Assembly (NCBI RefSeq): GCF_000220705.2
Contig: NZ_CP023202.1
Location: 4,363,501 to 4,427,500 of the forward strand
Direction: 5' to 3'
Length of the DNA stretch: 64,000 nt
DNA from: Streptomyces xinghaiensis S187
GTDB lineage: Bacteria; Actinomycetota; Actinomycetes; Streptomycetales; Streptomycetaceae
Shown here: positions 16,561 to 25,245 of the stretch, piece by piece
How positions within the stretch are numbered: the stretch's first letter is position 1
Layout: each line of letters begins with the position of its first letter
Made by a program: the position numbers and the translations under genes
Notes under the pieces: model-generated
The model's database searches: none
What the model was told of the DNA's origin: nothing
Seen by the model: the letters and a program-made list of their open reading frames with translations, nothing else

Positions 16561-17700
16561 GTGACATTCCCGGTAGTCGGCATGGTCGGCGGCGGACAGC
16601 TCGCCCGTATGACCCATGAGGCGGGCATCCCCCTCGGCATCAGGTTCAAGCTGCTCAGCGACACCCCGCAGGACTCCGCGGCCCAGGTCGTGAGCGATGT
16701 GGTCGTGGGTGATTACCGCGATCTCGGCACCCTTCGTGCTTTCGCACAGGGCTGTGACGTGATCACCTTCGACCACGAGCACGTCCCGACCGAACATCTG
16801 CGGGCGCTGGAAGCGGACGGCATCCCGGTGCGCCCCGGGCCCGGGGCCCTGGTCCACGCCCAGGACAAGGGCGTCATGCGGGCCGGGCTGGACCGGATCG
16901 GGATCGCCTGCCCGCGCCACCGGATCGTGGCCGACCCCGCCGACGTCACCCGCTTCGCCGCCGAGGGCGACGGCTTCCCGGTGGTCCTCAAGACCGTCCG
17001 CGGCGGCTACGACGGCAAGGGCGTCTGGGTGGTCCGGGACGAGGCCGGGGCCGCCGACCCGTTCAAGGCGGGCGTGCCGGTGCTCGCCGAGGAGAAGGTG
17101 GACTTCGCCCGGGAGCTCGCGGCCAATGTGGTCCGCTCCCCGCACGGCCAGGCCGTCGCCTATCCCGTCGTCGAGTCGCAGCAGGTGAACGGGGTCTGCG
17201 ACACCGTGATCGCGCCCGCGCCCGGCCTCTCCGGGGAGCTGTCCGCCGAGGCCCAGCGGATGGCGCTGACCATCGCCGAGCAGCTGGACGTCACCGGCCA
17301 TCTCGCCGTCGAGCTGTTCGAGACCCGGGACGGCCGGCTGCTGGTCAACGAGCTCGCCATGCGGCCGCACAACTCCGGCCACTGGACTCAGGACGGCGCG
17401 GTCACCTCGCAGTTCGCCAACCACCTCCGCGCCGTGCTCGACCTGCCGCTGGGCGACCCGCGGCCCCGCGCGCCGTGGACGGTCATGGTCAACGTCCTCG
17501 GCGGCGACTATCCCGACATGTACTCCGCCTATCTGCACTGCATGGCCCGGGACCCGCAGCTCAAGATCCACATGTACGGCAAGGACGTGAAGCCCGGCCG
17601 CAAGGTCGGCCACGTCACCACGTACGGCGACGACCTGGCCGAGGTGCTCGACCGCGCCCGGCACGCCGCCGGCTACCTCCGAGGGACGATCACCGAATGA
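16561..17700 (+). CDS. purK: 5-(carboxyamino)imidazole ribonucleotide synthase
   Basis: ATP-grasp enzyme making N5-CAIR from AIR, bicarbonate and ATP in purine synthesis. 379 residues from a GTG. N-terminal Rossmann-like GMVGGGQLARM, central ATP-grasp segment VVLKTVRGGYDGKGVWVV, EEKVDFARELAANVVR, and metal/adenine-binding ELAMRPHNSGHWTQDG near residue 265. The start is fixed by the conserved VTFPVVGMVGGGQ. Its stop overlaps the ATG of purE (ATGA), so the pair is translationally coupled. Confidence 0.95.
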   Translation: MTFPVVGMVGGGQLARMTHEAGIPLGIRFKLLSDTPQDSAAQVVSDVVVGDYRDLGTLRAFAQGCDVITFDHEHVPTEHLRALEADGIPVRPGPGALVHAQDKGVMRAGLDRIGIACPRHRIVADPADVTRFAAEGDGFPVVLKTVRGGYDGKGVWVVRDEAGAADPFKAGVPVLAEEKVDFARELAANVVRSPHGQAVAYPVVESQQVNGVCDTVIAPAPGLSGELSAEAQRMALTIAEQLDVTGHLAVELFETRDGRLLVNELAMRPHNSGHWTQDGAVTSQFANHLRAVLDLPLGDPRPRAPWTVMVNVLGGDYPDMYSAYLHCMARDPQLKIHMYGKDVKPGRKVGHVTTYGDDLAEVLDRARHAAGYLRGTITE

Positions 17701-18227
17701 GCGCCACCGCCCCCGCCGCCGGCATCGTGATGGGCTCCGACTCCGACTGGCCGGTGATGGAGGCCGCCGCCGAGGCCCTCGCCGAGTTCGGGATCGCCCA
17801 CGAGGCCGACGTCGTCTCCGCCCACCGGATGCCGCACGAGATGATCGCGTACGGCGAGCGGGCCGCGGACCGGGGCCTCAAAGTGATCATCGCGGGCGCG
17901 GGCGGGGCCGCCCACCTCCCCGGGATGCTCGCCTCCGTCACCCCGCTCCCGGTCATCGGCGTCCCCGTCCCGCTGAAGCACCTCGACGGCATGGACAGCC
18001 TGCTCTCCATCGTGCAGATGCCGGCCGGGGTCCCCGTCGCCACCGTCTCCGTGGCCGGCGCCCGCAACGCGGGCCTGCTCGCCGTACGGATGCTCGCCGC
18101 CCACGACCCGGAACTGCTGGAGCGGATGCGGGAGTTCCAGGGGAAGCTCAGGGAGCAGGCCACCGAGAAGGGCAAGCGGCTGCGGGCCAGGACCGGCGGC
18201 GCGGGCGGATTCGGCTTCGGAGGCTGA
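17697..18227 (+). CDS. purE: N5-CAIR mutase
   Basis: Converts N5-CAIR to CAIR, following PurK. 176 residues, class I PurE: GIVMGSDSDWPVME nucleotide-binding loop, VSAHRMPHEM with the catalytic His, GAGGAAHLPGM and VPLKHLDGMDSLLSIVQMP. The C-terminal ~15 residues are Gly/Arg-rich and extend beyond the octamer core. Confidence 0.95.
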   Translation: MSATAPAAGIVMGSDSDWPVMEAAAEALAEFGIAHEADVVSAHRMPHEMIAYGERAADRGLKVIIAGAGGAAHLPGMLASVTPLPVIGVPVPLKHLDGMDSLLSIVQMPAGVPVATVSVAGARNAGLLAVRMLAAHDPELLERMREFQGKLREQATEKGKRLRARTGGAGGFGFGG

Positions 18228-18261
18228 TGCGCGGCCCGGGGCGGCGGGCAAGGATGGGGTC

Positions 18262-19479
18262 ATGACCGATCATGACCAGGCCCCTGACCGCCACCTCGCC
18301 GAAGCCCGCGCGCTCCTCGCGGAGTACCCCGTCGCCGACGGCCACAACGACCTCCCCTGGGCCCTGCGCGAACAGGTCTTCTACGACCTGGACCGCCGCG
18401 ACATCGCCGCCGACCAGAGCGCGCACCTGCACACCGACCTCGCCCGGCTGCGGGCGGGCGGCGTCGGCGCGCAGTTCTGGTCGGTCTACGTCCGCTCCGA
18501 CTACGACGGCGACCGCGCGGTCAGCGCCACGCTCGAACAGATCGACGTGGTCGGCCGGCTCATCGACCGCCACCCCGGCGACCTCCGCCGCGCCCTGACC
18601 GCCGACGACATGGAGGCCGCCCGCGCCGGGAGCCGGATCGCCTCCCTCATGGGCGCCGAGGGCGGCCACAGCATCAACTGCTCCCTGGGAACGCTCCGTT
18701 CCCTGTACGCACTGGGCGTGCGCTACATGACGCTCACCCACAACGACAACATCGCCTGGGCCGACTCGGCCACCGACGAGAAGCGGATCGGCGGACTCAG
18801 CCGCTTCGGTGAGGAGGTCGTCCGGGAGATGAACCGCTGCGGGATGCTCGTGGACCTCTCCCATGTCTCCACCGGCACGATGCGCGACGCGCTGCGCGTC
18901 ACCGAGGCGCCCGTCCTCTTCTCGCACTCCTCCGCACGCGCCCTCTGCGACCACCCGCGCAACATCCCCGACGACGTGCTGGAGGCGCTGCCGGCCAACG
19001 GCGGCACCGCGATGGTCACCTTCGTACCGAAGTTCGTGCTCCCCGAGGCCATCGCGTGGACGCGGGCCGCCGACCTCAACATGAAGGCCCACGGCCTGCA
19101 TCCGCTCGACACCACCGAGGCCGCCATGCGGGTGCAGCGCATGTACGAGGAACGGCATCCGCGGCCGGCCGCCACCGCCGCGGACGTCGCCGACCACCTC
19201 GACCACATGCGCGAGGCGGCCGGCGTCGACCACATCGGCATCGGCGGCGACTACGACGGCACCGCTTTCACCCCGGCCGGCCTGGAGGACGTCGCCGGCT
19301 ACCCGAACCTGATCGCGGAACTGCTGCGACGCGGCTGGTCCAAGTCCGACCTGGCGAAACTCACCTGGCGGAACGCCGTCCGCACGCTGCGCGCCGCCGA
19401 GGACGTCGCCCGCGACCTCCGCTCCCGGCGCGGTCCGTCGAACGCCACCATCGGGGAGCTGGACGGCGTGGACGGCTGA
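18262..19479 (+). CDS. Membrane-dipeptidase family (M19) metallopeptidase
   Basis: 405 residues of the renal dipeptidase family. Zinc ligands and active-site elements: DGHNDLPWALR (HxD, ~residue 26), bridging Glu in GAEGGHSI, VDLSHVS, LFSHSSARALCDHPRN and the Asp of GIGGDYDGT. No signal peptide, so it is predicted cytoplasmic, hydrolysing dipeptides or, as in some bacterial members, D-amino-acid dipeptides. 34 bp after purE; possibly co-transcribed but metabolically unrelated. Confidence 0.9.
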   Translation: MTDHDQAPDRHLAEARALLAEYPVADGHNDLPWALREQVFYDLDRRDIAADQSAHLHTDLARLRAGGVGAQFWSVYVRSDYDGDRAVSATLEQIDVVGRLIDRHPGDLRRALTADDMEAARAGSRIASLMGAEGGHSINCSLGTLRSLYALGVRYMTLTHNDNIAWADSATDEKRIGGLSRFGEEVVREMNRCGMLVDLSHVSTGTMRDALRVTEAPVLFSHSSARALCDHPRNIPDDVLEALPANGGTAMVTFVPKFVLPEAIAWTRAADLNMKAHGLHPLDTTEAAMRVQRMYEERHPRPAATAADVADHLDHMREAAGVDHIGIGGDYDGTAFTPAGLEDVAGYPNLIAELLRRGWSKSDLAKLTWRNAVRTLRAAEDVARDLRSRRGPSNATIGELDGVDG

Positions 19480-19538
19480 GCGCCCCCGGGCGGCGGGCCC
19501 GGCCGTGGCCCGCCGGTGCCGGCCCGTGCCCGCTGGCG

Positions 19539-19925
19539 TCAGGTGGCGGATGAGGCCCGGATGAGGCAGAAGGGGTGGCCCGCCGGATCGGCGTACACGC
19601 GGAAATCGCGTGTGCCGCCCTGGTCGTCGGTGTCCAGGGCCTTGGCGCCCAGGGCCAGTGTCCGCCGTTCGGCCTCCTCCATGTCGTCGACGTACACGTC
19701 CAGGTGGAGCTGCTGCGAATGCTCCGCCGAGGGCCACTGCGGCGGCCGGAATCCCTCGGCCCGCTGGAACGCGAGCTTCCAGCCGTCCTCGGTGGTGAGC
19801 TCCACCCAGCGGTCGTTGTCCTGCTCGACGTCCGGCTCGCCGCCCAGCAGCCCGGCGTAGAAGCGGGCGAGTTCCATGTTGTCGGGACAGTCGAGGACGA
19901 CCCAGCCCTTGCGTGCGATGGCCAT
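19539..19925 (-). CDS. VOC-superfamily (glyoxalase-like) protein
   Basis: 128 residues with the two beta-alpha-beta-beta-beta modules of vicinal-oxygen-chelate proteins: GWVVLDCPDNMELARFYAGL at the start, HLDVYVDDMEEAERRTLALG opening the second module, and DPAGHPFCLI at the C-terminus. Members are dioxygenases, glyoxalases or resistance proteins. Ligand positions are not fully clear, and the substrate is unknown. Convergent with the dipeptidase gene. Confidence 0.85.
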   Translation of the reverse strand: MAIARKGWVVLDCPDNMELARFYAGLLGGEPDVEQDNDRWVELTTEDGWKLAFQRAEGFRPPQWPSAEHSQQLHLDVYVDDMEEAERRTLALGAKALDTDDQGGTRDFRVYADPAGHPFCLIRASSAT

Positions 19926-20023
19926 GCTGCCTCCCGGTTTCCGATCGCTACCCCAAGGTTGACGGTTGACCGGAAGGGGCCGGGCGAAACCCGCGGGTGC
20001 GCGTCATCGGCGGGCCGGTCTTC

Positions 20024-21361
20024 TCACCCCTCCCCGGGCCCGGGGAGGCCGTCCGAGGGGCGGCCGGGCCTCCCGGCGAGTGCCAGGAACTCCGCGAGGT
20101 GGATCGCCCGGGCCCGGGAGCGGCGGCGCCGCAGCCCCTGCTGGACCTGACGGAGACAGCCCGGATTGACGGTGACGACGTAGTCGACGTCGAGCCGCCC
20201 GATGTCGTCCAGCTTCGGGTCCAGGACGGCCCTGCTGTCCTCCGGCCGGAGCATGGCGTAGGTGCCGGCCGCCCCGCAGCACCGGTCCGCGCCCGGCAGT
20301 TCGACGTAGTCGGCGACGGCGGCGATGAGCTCGCGGGGCGGGCGGCTGACCCCCAGTCCGTTGCGCAGATGGCAGGAGTCCTGGAGGGTGGCCCGGGCCC
20401 GGCGGCCGTCGACCGTGACCTGTCCGGCGGGCGCGTACCCGGCCTCGCCGAGGTACTCGCTCAGCTCCCGCACCCGGTCCCGGCCCAGATGGTGGGCGAG
20501 GTGGGCGGCGCAGCCGCCGGCGGTGGTCAGAACGGTGCCGGGCAGTTTCTCGCCGAGGGCACGGGCCATCGCGGCGCCGGTGACGGAGTCGCCGTTGTGG
20601 GCGTGGAGCGCGCCGCAGCAGCCCTGCCCGGAGGGGACGGCGACCTCGGGGCACAGCTCGCGGACGGCGCGGGAGACCTTCGGGTAGAGGCCCCGTTCGA
20701 CGCAGCCGAGCATCAGCGAGACCGGCTGATCCGGCGCCGCGGCCGGTTCCGCGGCCGGTTCCGCGGCGGGCCGGCCGGCCCGGCCCCCGGGTCCGCCGCG
20801 CGCGTGGCGGCGAACCAGCCCCTGGAGCCGCAGCAGCGCGGGGCGCGACACCAGGAGCATCAGGAGGCGGGCGATCCACGGCCGGTCGCGGCCGCTCCAC
20901 TGGTGGTCGCGCCACTGCTCCAGCAGCGAGCCGTACTCCACCCCGGCCGGGCAGACGGTCTCACAGGCGCGGCAGCCCAGGCAGAACGAGGACTCCTCGG
21001 CCAGGGTCGGGTCGTCGGGCGGAAGCTGCCCGGTCTCCAGGGCCCGCATCAGGGTGATGCGGCCGCGCGGGGACGAGGTCTCCTCGCCGGTGAGGGCGTA
21101 GGTGGGGCAGGCGGGCAGGCAGAAACCGCAGGAGATGCAGCGGTCGAGCAGGTTCTTGTCGAAGATGCCGGGGCTGCCGTCCGGCCCGGGGGAGCGGGGG
21201 GCGACGGCGGCGGGCGGTACGGGGTCGTGGCCGGAGGCGGCGTCGGCTCCGGCACCGCGGGTGCCGCTGCCGCAGCCGGGGCCGCGGGGGCCCGCGGCGC
21301 CGTGACCGGGGTCCGGCTGCTCGGGGGGTACGGCGTGCTCGCCGTTCGTACGGTCGTTCAC
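20024..21361 (-). CDS. glcF: Glycolate-oxidase-type iron-sulfur subunit
   Basis: 445 residues. Two 4Fe-4S clusters of bacterial ferredoxin type, CISCGFCLPACPTY (~80) and CLGCRACETVCPAG (~130), then two cysteine-rich CCG domains with GCCGALHAHNGD and RCCGAAGTYAMLRP. Accepts electrons from the flavin subunit encoded upstream, probably passing them to quinone. Start is a GTG at 21361 that overlaps the glcD stop (GTGA). A Pro/Ala/Glu repeat (AAEPAAEPAAAP) sits in the inter-domain linker, and the first ~65 residues are Gly/Pro-rich. No separate glcE is present, as in many actinobacteria. Confidence 0.88.
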   Translation of the reverse strand: MNDRTNGEHAVPPEQPDPGHGAAGPRGPGCGSGTRGAGADAASGHDPVPPAAVAPRSPGPDGSPGIFDKNLLDRCISCGFCLPACPTYALTGEETSSPRGRITLMRALETGQLPPDDPTLAEESSFCLGCRACETVCPAGVEYGSLLEQWRDHQWSGRDRPWIARLLMLLVSRPALLRLQGLVRRHARGGPGGRAGRPAAEPAAEPAAAPDQPVSLMLGCVERGLYPKVSRAVRELCPEVAVPSGQGCCGALHAHNGDSVTGAAMARALGEKLPGTVLTTAGGCAAHLAHHLGRDRVRELSEYLGEAGYAPAGQVTVDGRRARATLQDSCHLRNGLGVSRPPRELIAAVADYVELPGADRCCGAAGTYAMLRPEDSRAVLDPKLDDIGRLDVDYVVTVNPGCLRQVQQGLRRRRSRARAIHLAEFLALAGRPGRPSDGLPGPGEG

Positions 21362-22740
21362 GAGCCCAGCTTTCCGGGGTTGAGGATGCCGGCCGGGTCG
21401 AAGGCCGTCTTGACGCGGCGCAGCAGGGCCATCTGGTCGGCGCCGATCTTGTCCGCGAGATACGGCAGCTTGGCCGCGCCCACGCCGTGCTCGCCGGTGA
21501 TGGTGCCGTCCATGGCGATGGCGGCGGCGAAGATCTCCGCGAACGCCCGGTGCGCGCGGTCGGCGCCCTCGGTGTCCTCCGGGTCCAGGACGCAGGTCGG
21601 GTGGAGATTGCCGTCCCCGGCGTGGCCGAAGGTGGCGATCAGCAGGTCGTGCCGTGCGGCGATCTCGTCGATGCGGTCCACCATCTCGGCCTGCCGGTGC
21701 CGCGGCACGGTGGCGTCCTCCAGGATCGTCAGCGAGCCGAGGCGGGAGAGGGCCGGGAGCGAGCAGCGGCGGGCCGCGAGCAGGGCGTCGGCGCGGGCGA
21801 CGTCCTCCGCCAGGGTGGTCTCCAGTGCGCCGGCGTCCGCGCAGACCTCCTGGATACGGGCCAGGTTGGCGGCCACGGTGGGCGGCGCGCCGTCGTCGCC
21901 GAAGAGCAGCAGCGCGCCCGCGTCCTGCCGCAGCCCGAGTCCGGCGAACTCCTCGACCGCCGCGATGCACTTGCGGTCGAGGAACTCCAGTGTGGCGGGG
22001 ACGATCCCGGCGGAGATGACGTCCGCGACCGCCCGGGAGGCGTCGGCGAGGGAGTCGAAGTAGGCGACGCCGGTGCCGCTCTCCTCGGGGGCGGGCAGCA
22101 GCGCCACGATGGCCTCGGTGATCACCGCGAGGGTGCCCTCGGAGCCGGTGAGGAGCCGGGTCAGGTCGTAGCCGGCGACGTCCTTCCACAGCCGGCCGCC
22201 GGTCCGGATGATCTCGCCGGTGGGCAGGACCGCCTCCAGGCCGAGGACGTAGTTGCGGGTGACGCCGTACTTCAGGCCGCGCAGCCCGCCGGCGCAGGTG
22301 GCCACGTTGCCGCCCACCGTGGAGACGGTGCGGCTTCCCGGGTCCGGGGCGTAGAGCAGCCCCCGCGCCGCGGCCGCGTCGGCGAGGGCCGCGGTGCTCA
22401 CGCCGGTCTGCACCCGGGCCAGCAGCTCCTCGGAGCTGACCTCCAGGATCTTGTTCAGCCGGGTGAGGACGAGCACGATGCCGCCGGTCAGCGGCACGGT
22501 GGCGGCGCACAGATTGGAGCCGGCGCCGCGCGGCACCACGGGGACGCGGTGCTCGGTGGCGTACCGCAGGACCGCGGCGACCTCCTCGGTGCTGCCGGGC
22601 AGCACCACGGCCTGGGGCAGGGCGTGGAAGAGCGGGGTGGCGTCGCGGCCGTAGGCGGTGAGCGCGCCGGCGTCCGTCCGGACGTGGCCGGGGCCGACGA
22701 GGGCCGCCAGATCGCGGGCGAGACCGGTGTCCGTGGCCAT
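21358..22740 (-). CDS. glcD: FAD-linked oxidase, glycolate/D-lactate type
   Basis: 460 residues. N-terminal PCMH-type FAD domain (VPRGAGSNLCAATVPL near 70, then STVGGNVATCAGGLRGLKYG) and C-terminal FAD-linked oxidase domain ending with FGHAGDGNLHPTC and GEHGVGAAKLPYL. Oxidises a 2-hydroxy acid such as glycolate or D-lactate, with GlcF as partner. Divergent from a GntR/FCD regulator across a repeat-rich 257-bp region, the usual arrangement for GlcC/LldR-controlled operons. ATG 22740 has a GAAGGGTGG upstream. Confidence 0.88.
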   Translation of the reverse strand: MATDTGLARDLAALVGPGHVRTDAGALTAYGRDATPLFHALPQAVVLPGSTEEVAAVLRYATEHRVPVVPRGAGSNLCAATVPLTGGIVLVLTRLNKILEVSSEELLARVQTGVSTAALADAAAARGLLYAPDPGSRTVSTVGGNVATCAGGLRGLKYGVTRNYVLGLEAVLPTGEIIRTGGRLWKDVAGYDLTRLLTGSEGTLAVITEAIVALLPAPEESGTGVAYFDSLADASRAVADVISAGIVPATLEFLDRKCIAAVEEFAGLGLRQDAGALLLFGDDGAPPTVAANLARIQEVCADAGALETTLAEDVARADALLAARRCSLPALSRLGSLTILEDATVPRHRQAEMVDRIDEIAARHDLLIATFGHAGDGNLHPTCVLDPEDTEGADRAHRAFAEIFAAAIAMDGTITGEHGVGAAKLPYLADKIGADQMALLRRVKTAFDPAGILNPGKLGS

Positions 22741-22883
22741 CAGCGCGCCACCCTTCGGTCCGGTACGGGCGCCGGCCGCGCGGTATCCGGCGGGCGGACG
22801 GCGGCGGGGGTCTCGGCCATGAGGTGCCCTTGCCTCTCTGTATGCCGGCGGCGCACGCCGTTCCGGCCCATGGGGACCCGGAG

Positions 22884-22947
22884 ATTGTCAGACAATGGCT
22901 CGTGACTGTCAACGACTCGTGCCCGTCAATCAATCGTGCCTGTCAAC
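22884..22947. promoter_or_regulatory. Operator cluster: palindrome plus three phased repeats
   Basis: ATTGTC-A-GACAAT at 22884-22896 is a perfect dyad of the kind bound by FadR/GlcC-type GntR proteins. It is followed by three direct copies of TCGTGNCYGTCAAY starting at 22900, 22917 and 22934, exactly 17 bp apart. All lie between glcD and the GntR gene, 51-114 bp before the latter's start. Confidence 0.6.
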
Positions 22948-22997
22948 CGCCGCACCGGCTCATGGGAGAATGAGGGCCGTTCCTCACGGAGGTGTTC

Positions 22998-23666
22998 ATG
23001 GCTCCGGACGCCGCCCTTCGGCTGTCCACCGTCTCGGTCGTCGAGGCGCTCGCCGCGTCCCTGCGGGACCGGGTGCTCGACGGGCGGATCGCGCCCGGCA
23101 CCGCTCTCGCCGAGACGGAGATCGCGGCGGAGTACGCGGTCTCCCGGCCCACGGCCCGCAGCGCCGTCACCGCCCTGGTGCACGAGGGTCTGCTGCACCG
23201 CGAGGCCAACAAGGCCGCGTACGTACCCCAGTTGACCCGGGCCGACGTCGAGGACCTCTTCCTGGTCCGCACCCCCCTGGAGACGGCGGTCGTCCGCCTC
23301 CTCGTCGAGCGCGGCACCGTGCCGCCGGCCGCCGCCGGGCGCGCCATCGCGGACCTCGGGCAGCTGGAGGACGACGCCCCGCACAGCGCCTTCGTCGAGA
23401 GCGACCTGCGGTTCCACCAGTCGCTGGTGGAGGCGGTCGGCAGCCCCCGGCTCAGCCGGCTCTACCGGGGCATCCAGGGCGAGGTCCATCTGTCGATGGT
23501 GCAGACACGGCACGCCCTGGGGCGCGAGCGCATCATCGCGGAGCACACCGCGGTCCTGGACGCCCTGCGCGCCGGGGACGCCGACGAGGCGGTCCGCACC
23601 ATGCGGGCACATCTGGAGGGCGCCTGCCACGCCCTGCGCGCGGTGGCCGGCGGCAGCGCCCGCTGA
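22998..23666 (+). CDS. GntR-family (FadR/FCD subfamily) transcriptional regulator
   Basis: 222 residues. N-terminal winged helix-turn-helix with ETEIAAEYAVSRPTARSAVT (~40-60), then an all-helical FCD effector domain with FLVRTPLETAVV, ESDLRFHQSLVEAVGS and HLSMVQTRH, which carry the Asp/His residues that bind a metal and carboxylate ligands in this family. Its divergent placement makes it the likely regulator of glcDF, sensing a hydroxy acid. ATG at 22998 is chosen because CGGAGG ends five bases before it. Confidence 0.9.
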   Translation: MAPDAALRLSTVSVVEALAASLRDRVLDGRIAPGTALAETEIAAEYAVSRPTARSAVTALVHEGLLHREANKAAYVPQLTRADVEDLFLVRTPLETAVVRLLVERGTVPPAAAGRAIADLGQLEDDAPHSAFVESDLRFHQSLVEAVGSPRLSRLYRGIQGEVHLSMVQTRHALGRERIIAEHTAVLDALRAGDADEAVRTMRAHLEGACHALRAVAGGSAR

Positions 23667-23720
23667 CGGGCCCGGACCCGGCGGGGGCCGTGCCCGTCCG
23701 CGCATCGCCGGACGGAACGC

Positions 23721-25061
23721 CTAGGCGCGGGGCCGTCCCAGGGCCCGGTAGGTCCAGCCGGCCTCGCGCCAGGTGTCCGGGTCGAGGGCGTTCCGCCCGT
23801 CCAGGAGACGGCGCTCGGCGACGACCTCGCCCAGCGCCACCGGGTCGAGCTCCCGGAACTCGCGCCACTCCGTCAGGTGCAGCACCACATCGGCGCCGCG
23901 CGCGGCCTCCAGCGCGCTCGGGGCGTACCCGAGGGTGGGGAAGACCCGGCGGGCGTTCTCCATGGCCTTCGGGTCGTAGACGGTGACCTGGCCGCCCTGG
24001 AGGTGGATCTGCCCGGCCACGTTGAGCGCGGGGGAGTCCCGTACGTCGTCCGAATCCGGCTTGAAGGCGGCGCCGAGCACGGCCACCCGTACCCCGAGGA
24101 AGCCGCCGCCCACGGCCTCGCGGGCCAGTTCGACCATGTGGCCGCGGCGGCGCATGTTGACGGAGTCGACCTCGCGGAGGAAGGCCAGCGCCTGCGGGGA
24201 GCCCAGCTCGCCCGCGCGGGCCATGAAGGCCCGGATGTCCTTGGGCAGGCAGCCGCCGCCGAAGCCGATCCCCGCCCGCAGGAACTTGTTGCCGATCCGT
24301 TCGTCGTGCCCGATGGCCTCGGCGAGCTTGGCCACATCGCCGTCGGCGGCCTCGCAGACCTCGGCCATGGCGTTGATGAAGGAGATCTTGGTGGCGAGGA
24401 AGGAGTTGGCGGCGACCTTCACCAGCTCGGCGGTCGGGAAGTCGGTGACGACCAGCGGCGAGCCCTCCGCGAGCGGGGTCGCGTAGACCTCGCGCAGCTG
24501 CTTCTCGGCCCGCTCGCTCGTGACGCCGATGACGATGCGGTCCGGGTGGAGGGTGTCCTTGACGGCGAAGCCCTCGCGCAGGAACTCCGGGTTCCAGGCG
24601 AGCTCGGCGTCCTCGCCCGCCGGGGCCTGCCCGGCCAGCAGGGCCGCGAGCCGGGCGGCGCTGCCCACCGGAACCGTGGACTTGCCGACGACGAGCGCGG
24701 GCCGGCGAAGATGCGGTGCCAGTGAGGCGAACGCGCTGTCGACGTAGCTCATGTCGCAGGCGTACTCGCCGTGCTTCTGCGGGGTGTTGACGCAGACGAA
24801 GTGGATGTCGCCGAACTCGCCCACCTCCTCGTAGGAGGTGGTGAAGCGGAGCCGGCCGCTGGATCCGGGGTGGCCCGCGACGTGCCTGCGGAGCAGTTCC
24901 TCCAGCCCGGGCTCGTACATGGGGACGTCGCCCGCCGAGAGCGTCTCGATCTTCTCGGGGGAGATGTCGAGCCCCAGGACCTCGAAGCCGAGTTCGGCCA
25001 TCGCCGCGGCGTGCGTGGCGCCGAGGTAGCCGGTGCCGATCACAGTGATCTTGGGTGCCAT
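23721..25061 (-). CDS. ugd: UDP-glucose 6-dehydrogenase
   Basis: 446 residues. Oxidises UDP-glucose to UDP-glucuronate with two NAD+. NAD site VIGTGYLGATHAAAM at 6-20, CVNTPQKHGEYACDMSYVD, VVGKSTVPVGS, NPEFLREGFAVKD, and the catalytic cysteine in GIGFGGGCLPKDIRAF (~270). Ends with the UDP-binding domain. Isolated gene between the GntR regulator and the acyl-CoA dehydrogenase; supplies glucuronate for surface polymers or secondary metabolites, consistent with the envelope genes that follow. Confidence 0.93.
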   Translation of the reverse strand: MAPKITVIGTGYLGATHAAAMAELGFEVLGLDISPEKIETLSAGDVPMYEPGLEELLRRHVAGHPGSSGRLRFTTSYEEVGEFGDIHFVCVNTPQKHGEYACDMSYVDSAFASLAPHLRRPALVVGKSTVPVGSAARLAALLAGQAPAGEDAELAWNPEFLREGFAVKDTLHPDRIVIGVTSERAEKQLREVYATPLAEGSPLVVTDFPTAELVKVAANSFLATKISFINAMAEVCEAADGDVAKLAEAIGHDERIGNKFLRAGIGFGGGCLPKDIRAFMARAGELGSPQALAFLREVDSVNMRRRGHMVELAREAVGGGFLGVRVAVLGAAFKPDSDDVRDSPALNVAGQIHLQGGQVTVYDPKAMENARRVFPTLGYAPSALEAARGADVVLHLTEWREFRELDPVALGEVVAERRLLDGRNALDPDTWREAGWTYRALGRPRA

Positions 25062-25194
25062 CGCTACTCCGTATGCGCGTGCGAGCGGACTGCGGCGAGC
25101 ATATCGGCCCGCCGTGGAGCCCGCCGTCCACCCGCCGCCCGCCCCGCCGTCCCGCTGTCGTCAAACTCACCTATACCCGGCGGGCCCGCGCGAC

Positions 25195-25221
25195 TAGAAT
25201 CAAGTTACTTAACGGTAGTTA
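25195..25221 (+). promoter_or_regulatory. Promoter -10 and overlapping dyad before acyl-CoA dehydrogenase
   Basis: TAGAAT at 25195-25200 is a good -10. Just downstream, over the expected transcription start, lies the dyad TTACTTAACGGTAGTTAG (25204-25221; symmetric TA-TA-CG-TA-TA core), the style of a TetR-family operator in fatty-acid catabolism. The regulator is not in this window. Confidence 0.4.
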
Positions 25222-25245
25222 GCAGCAGCTGGGAGTGAGGGCACC

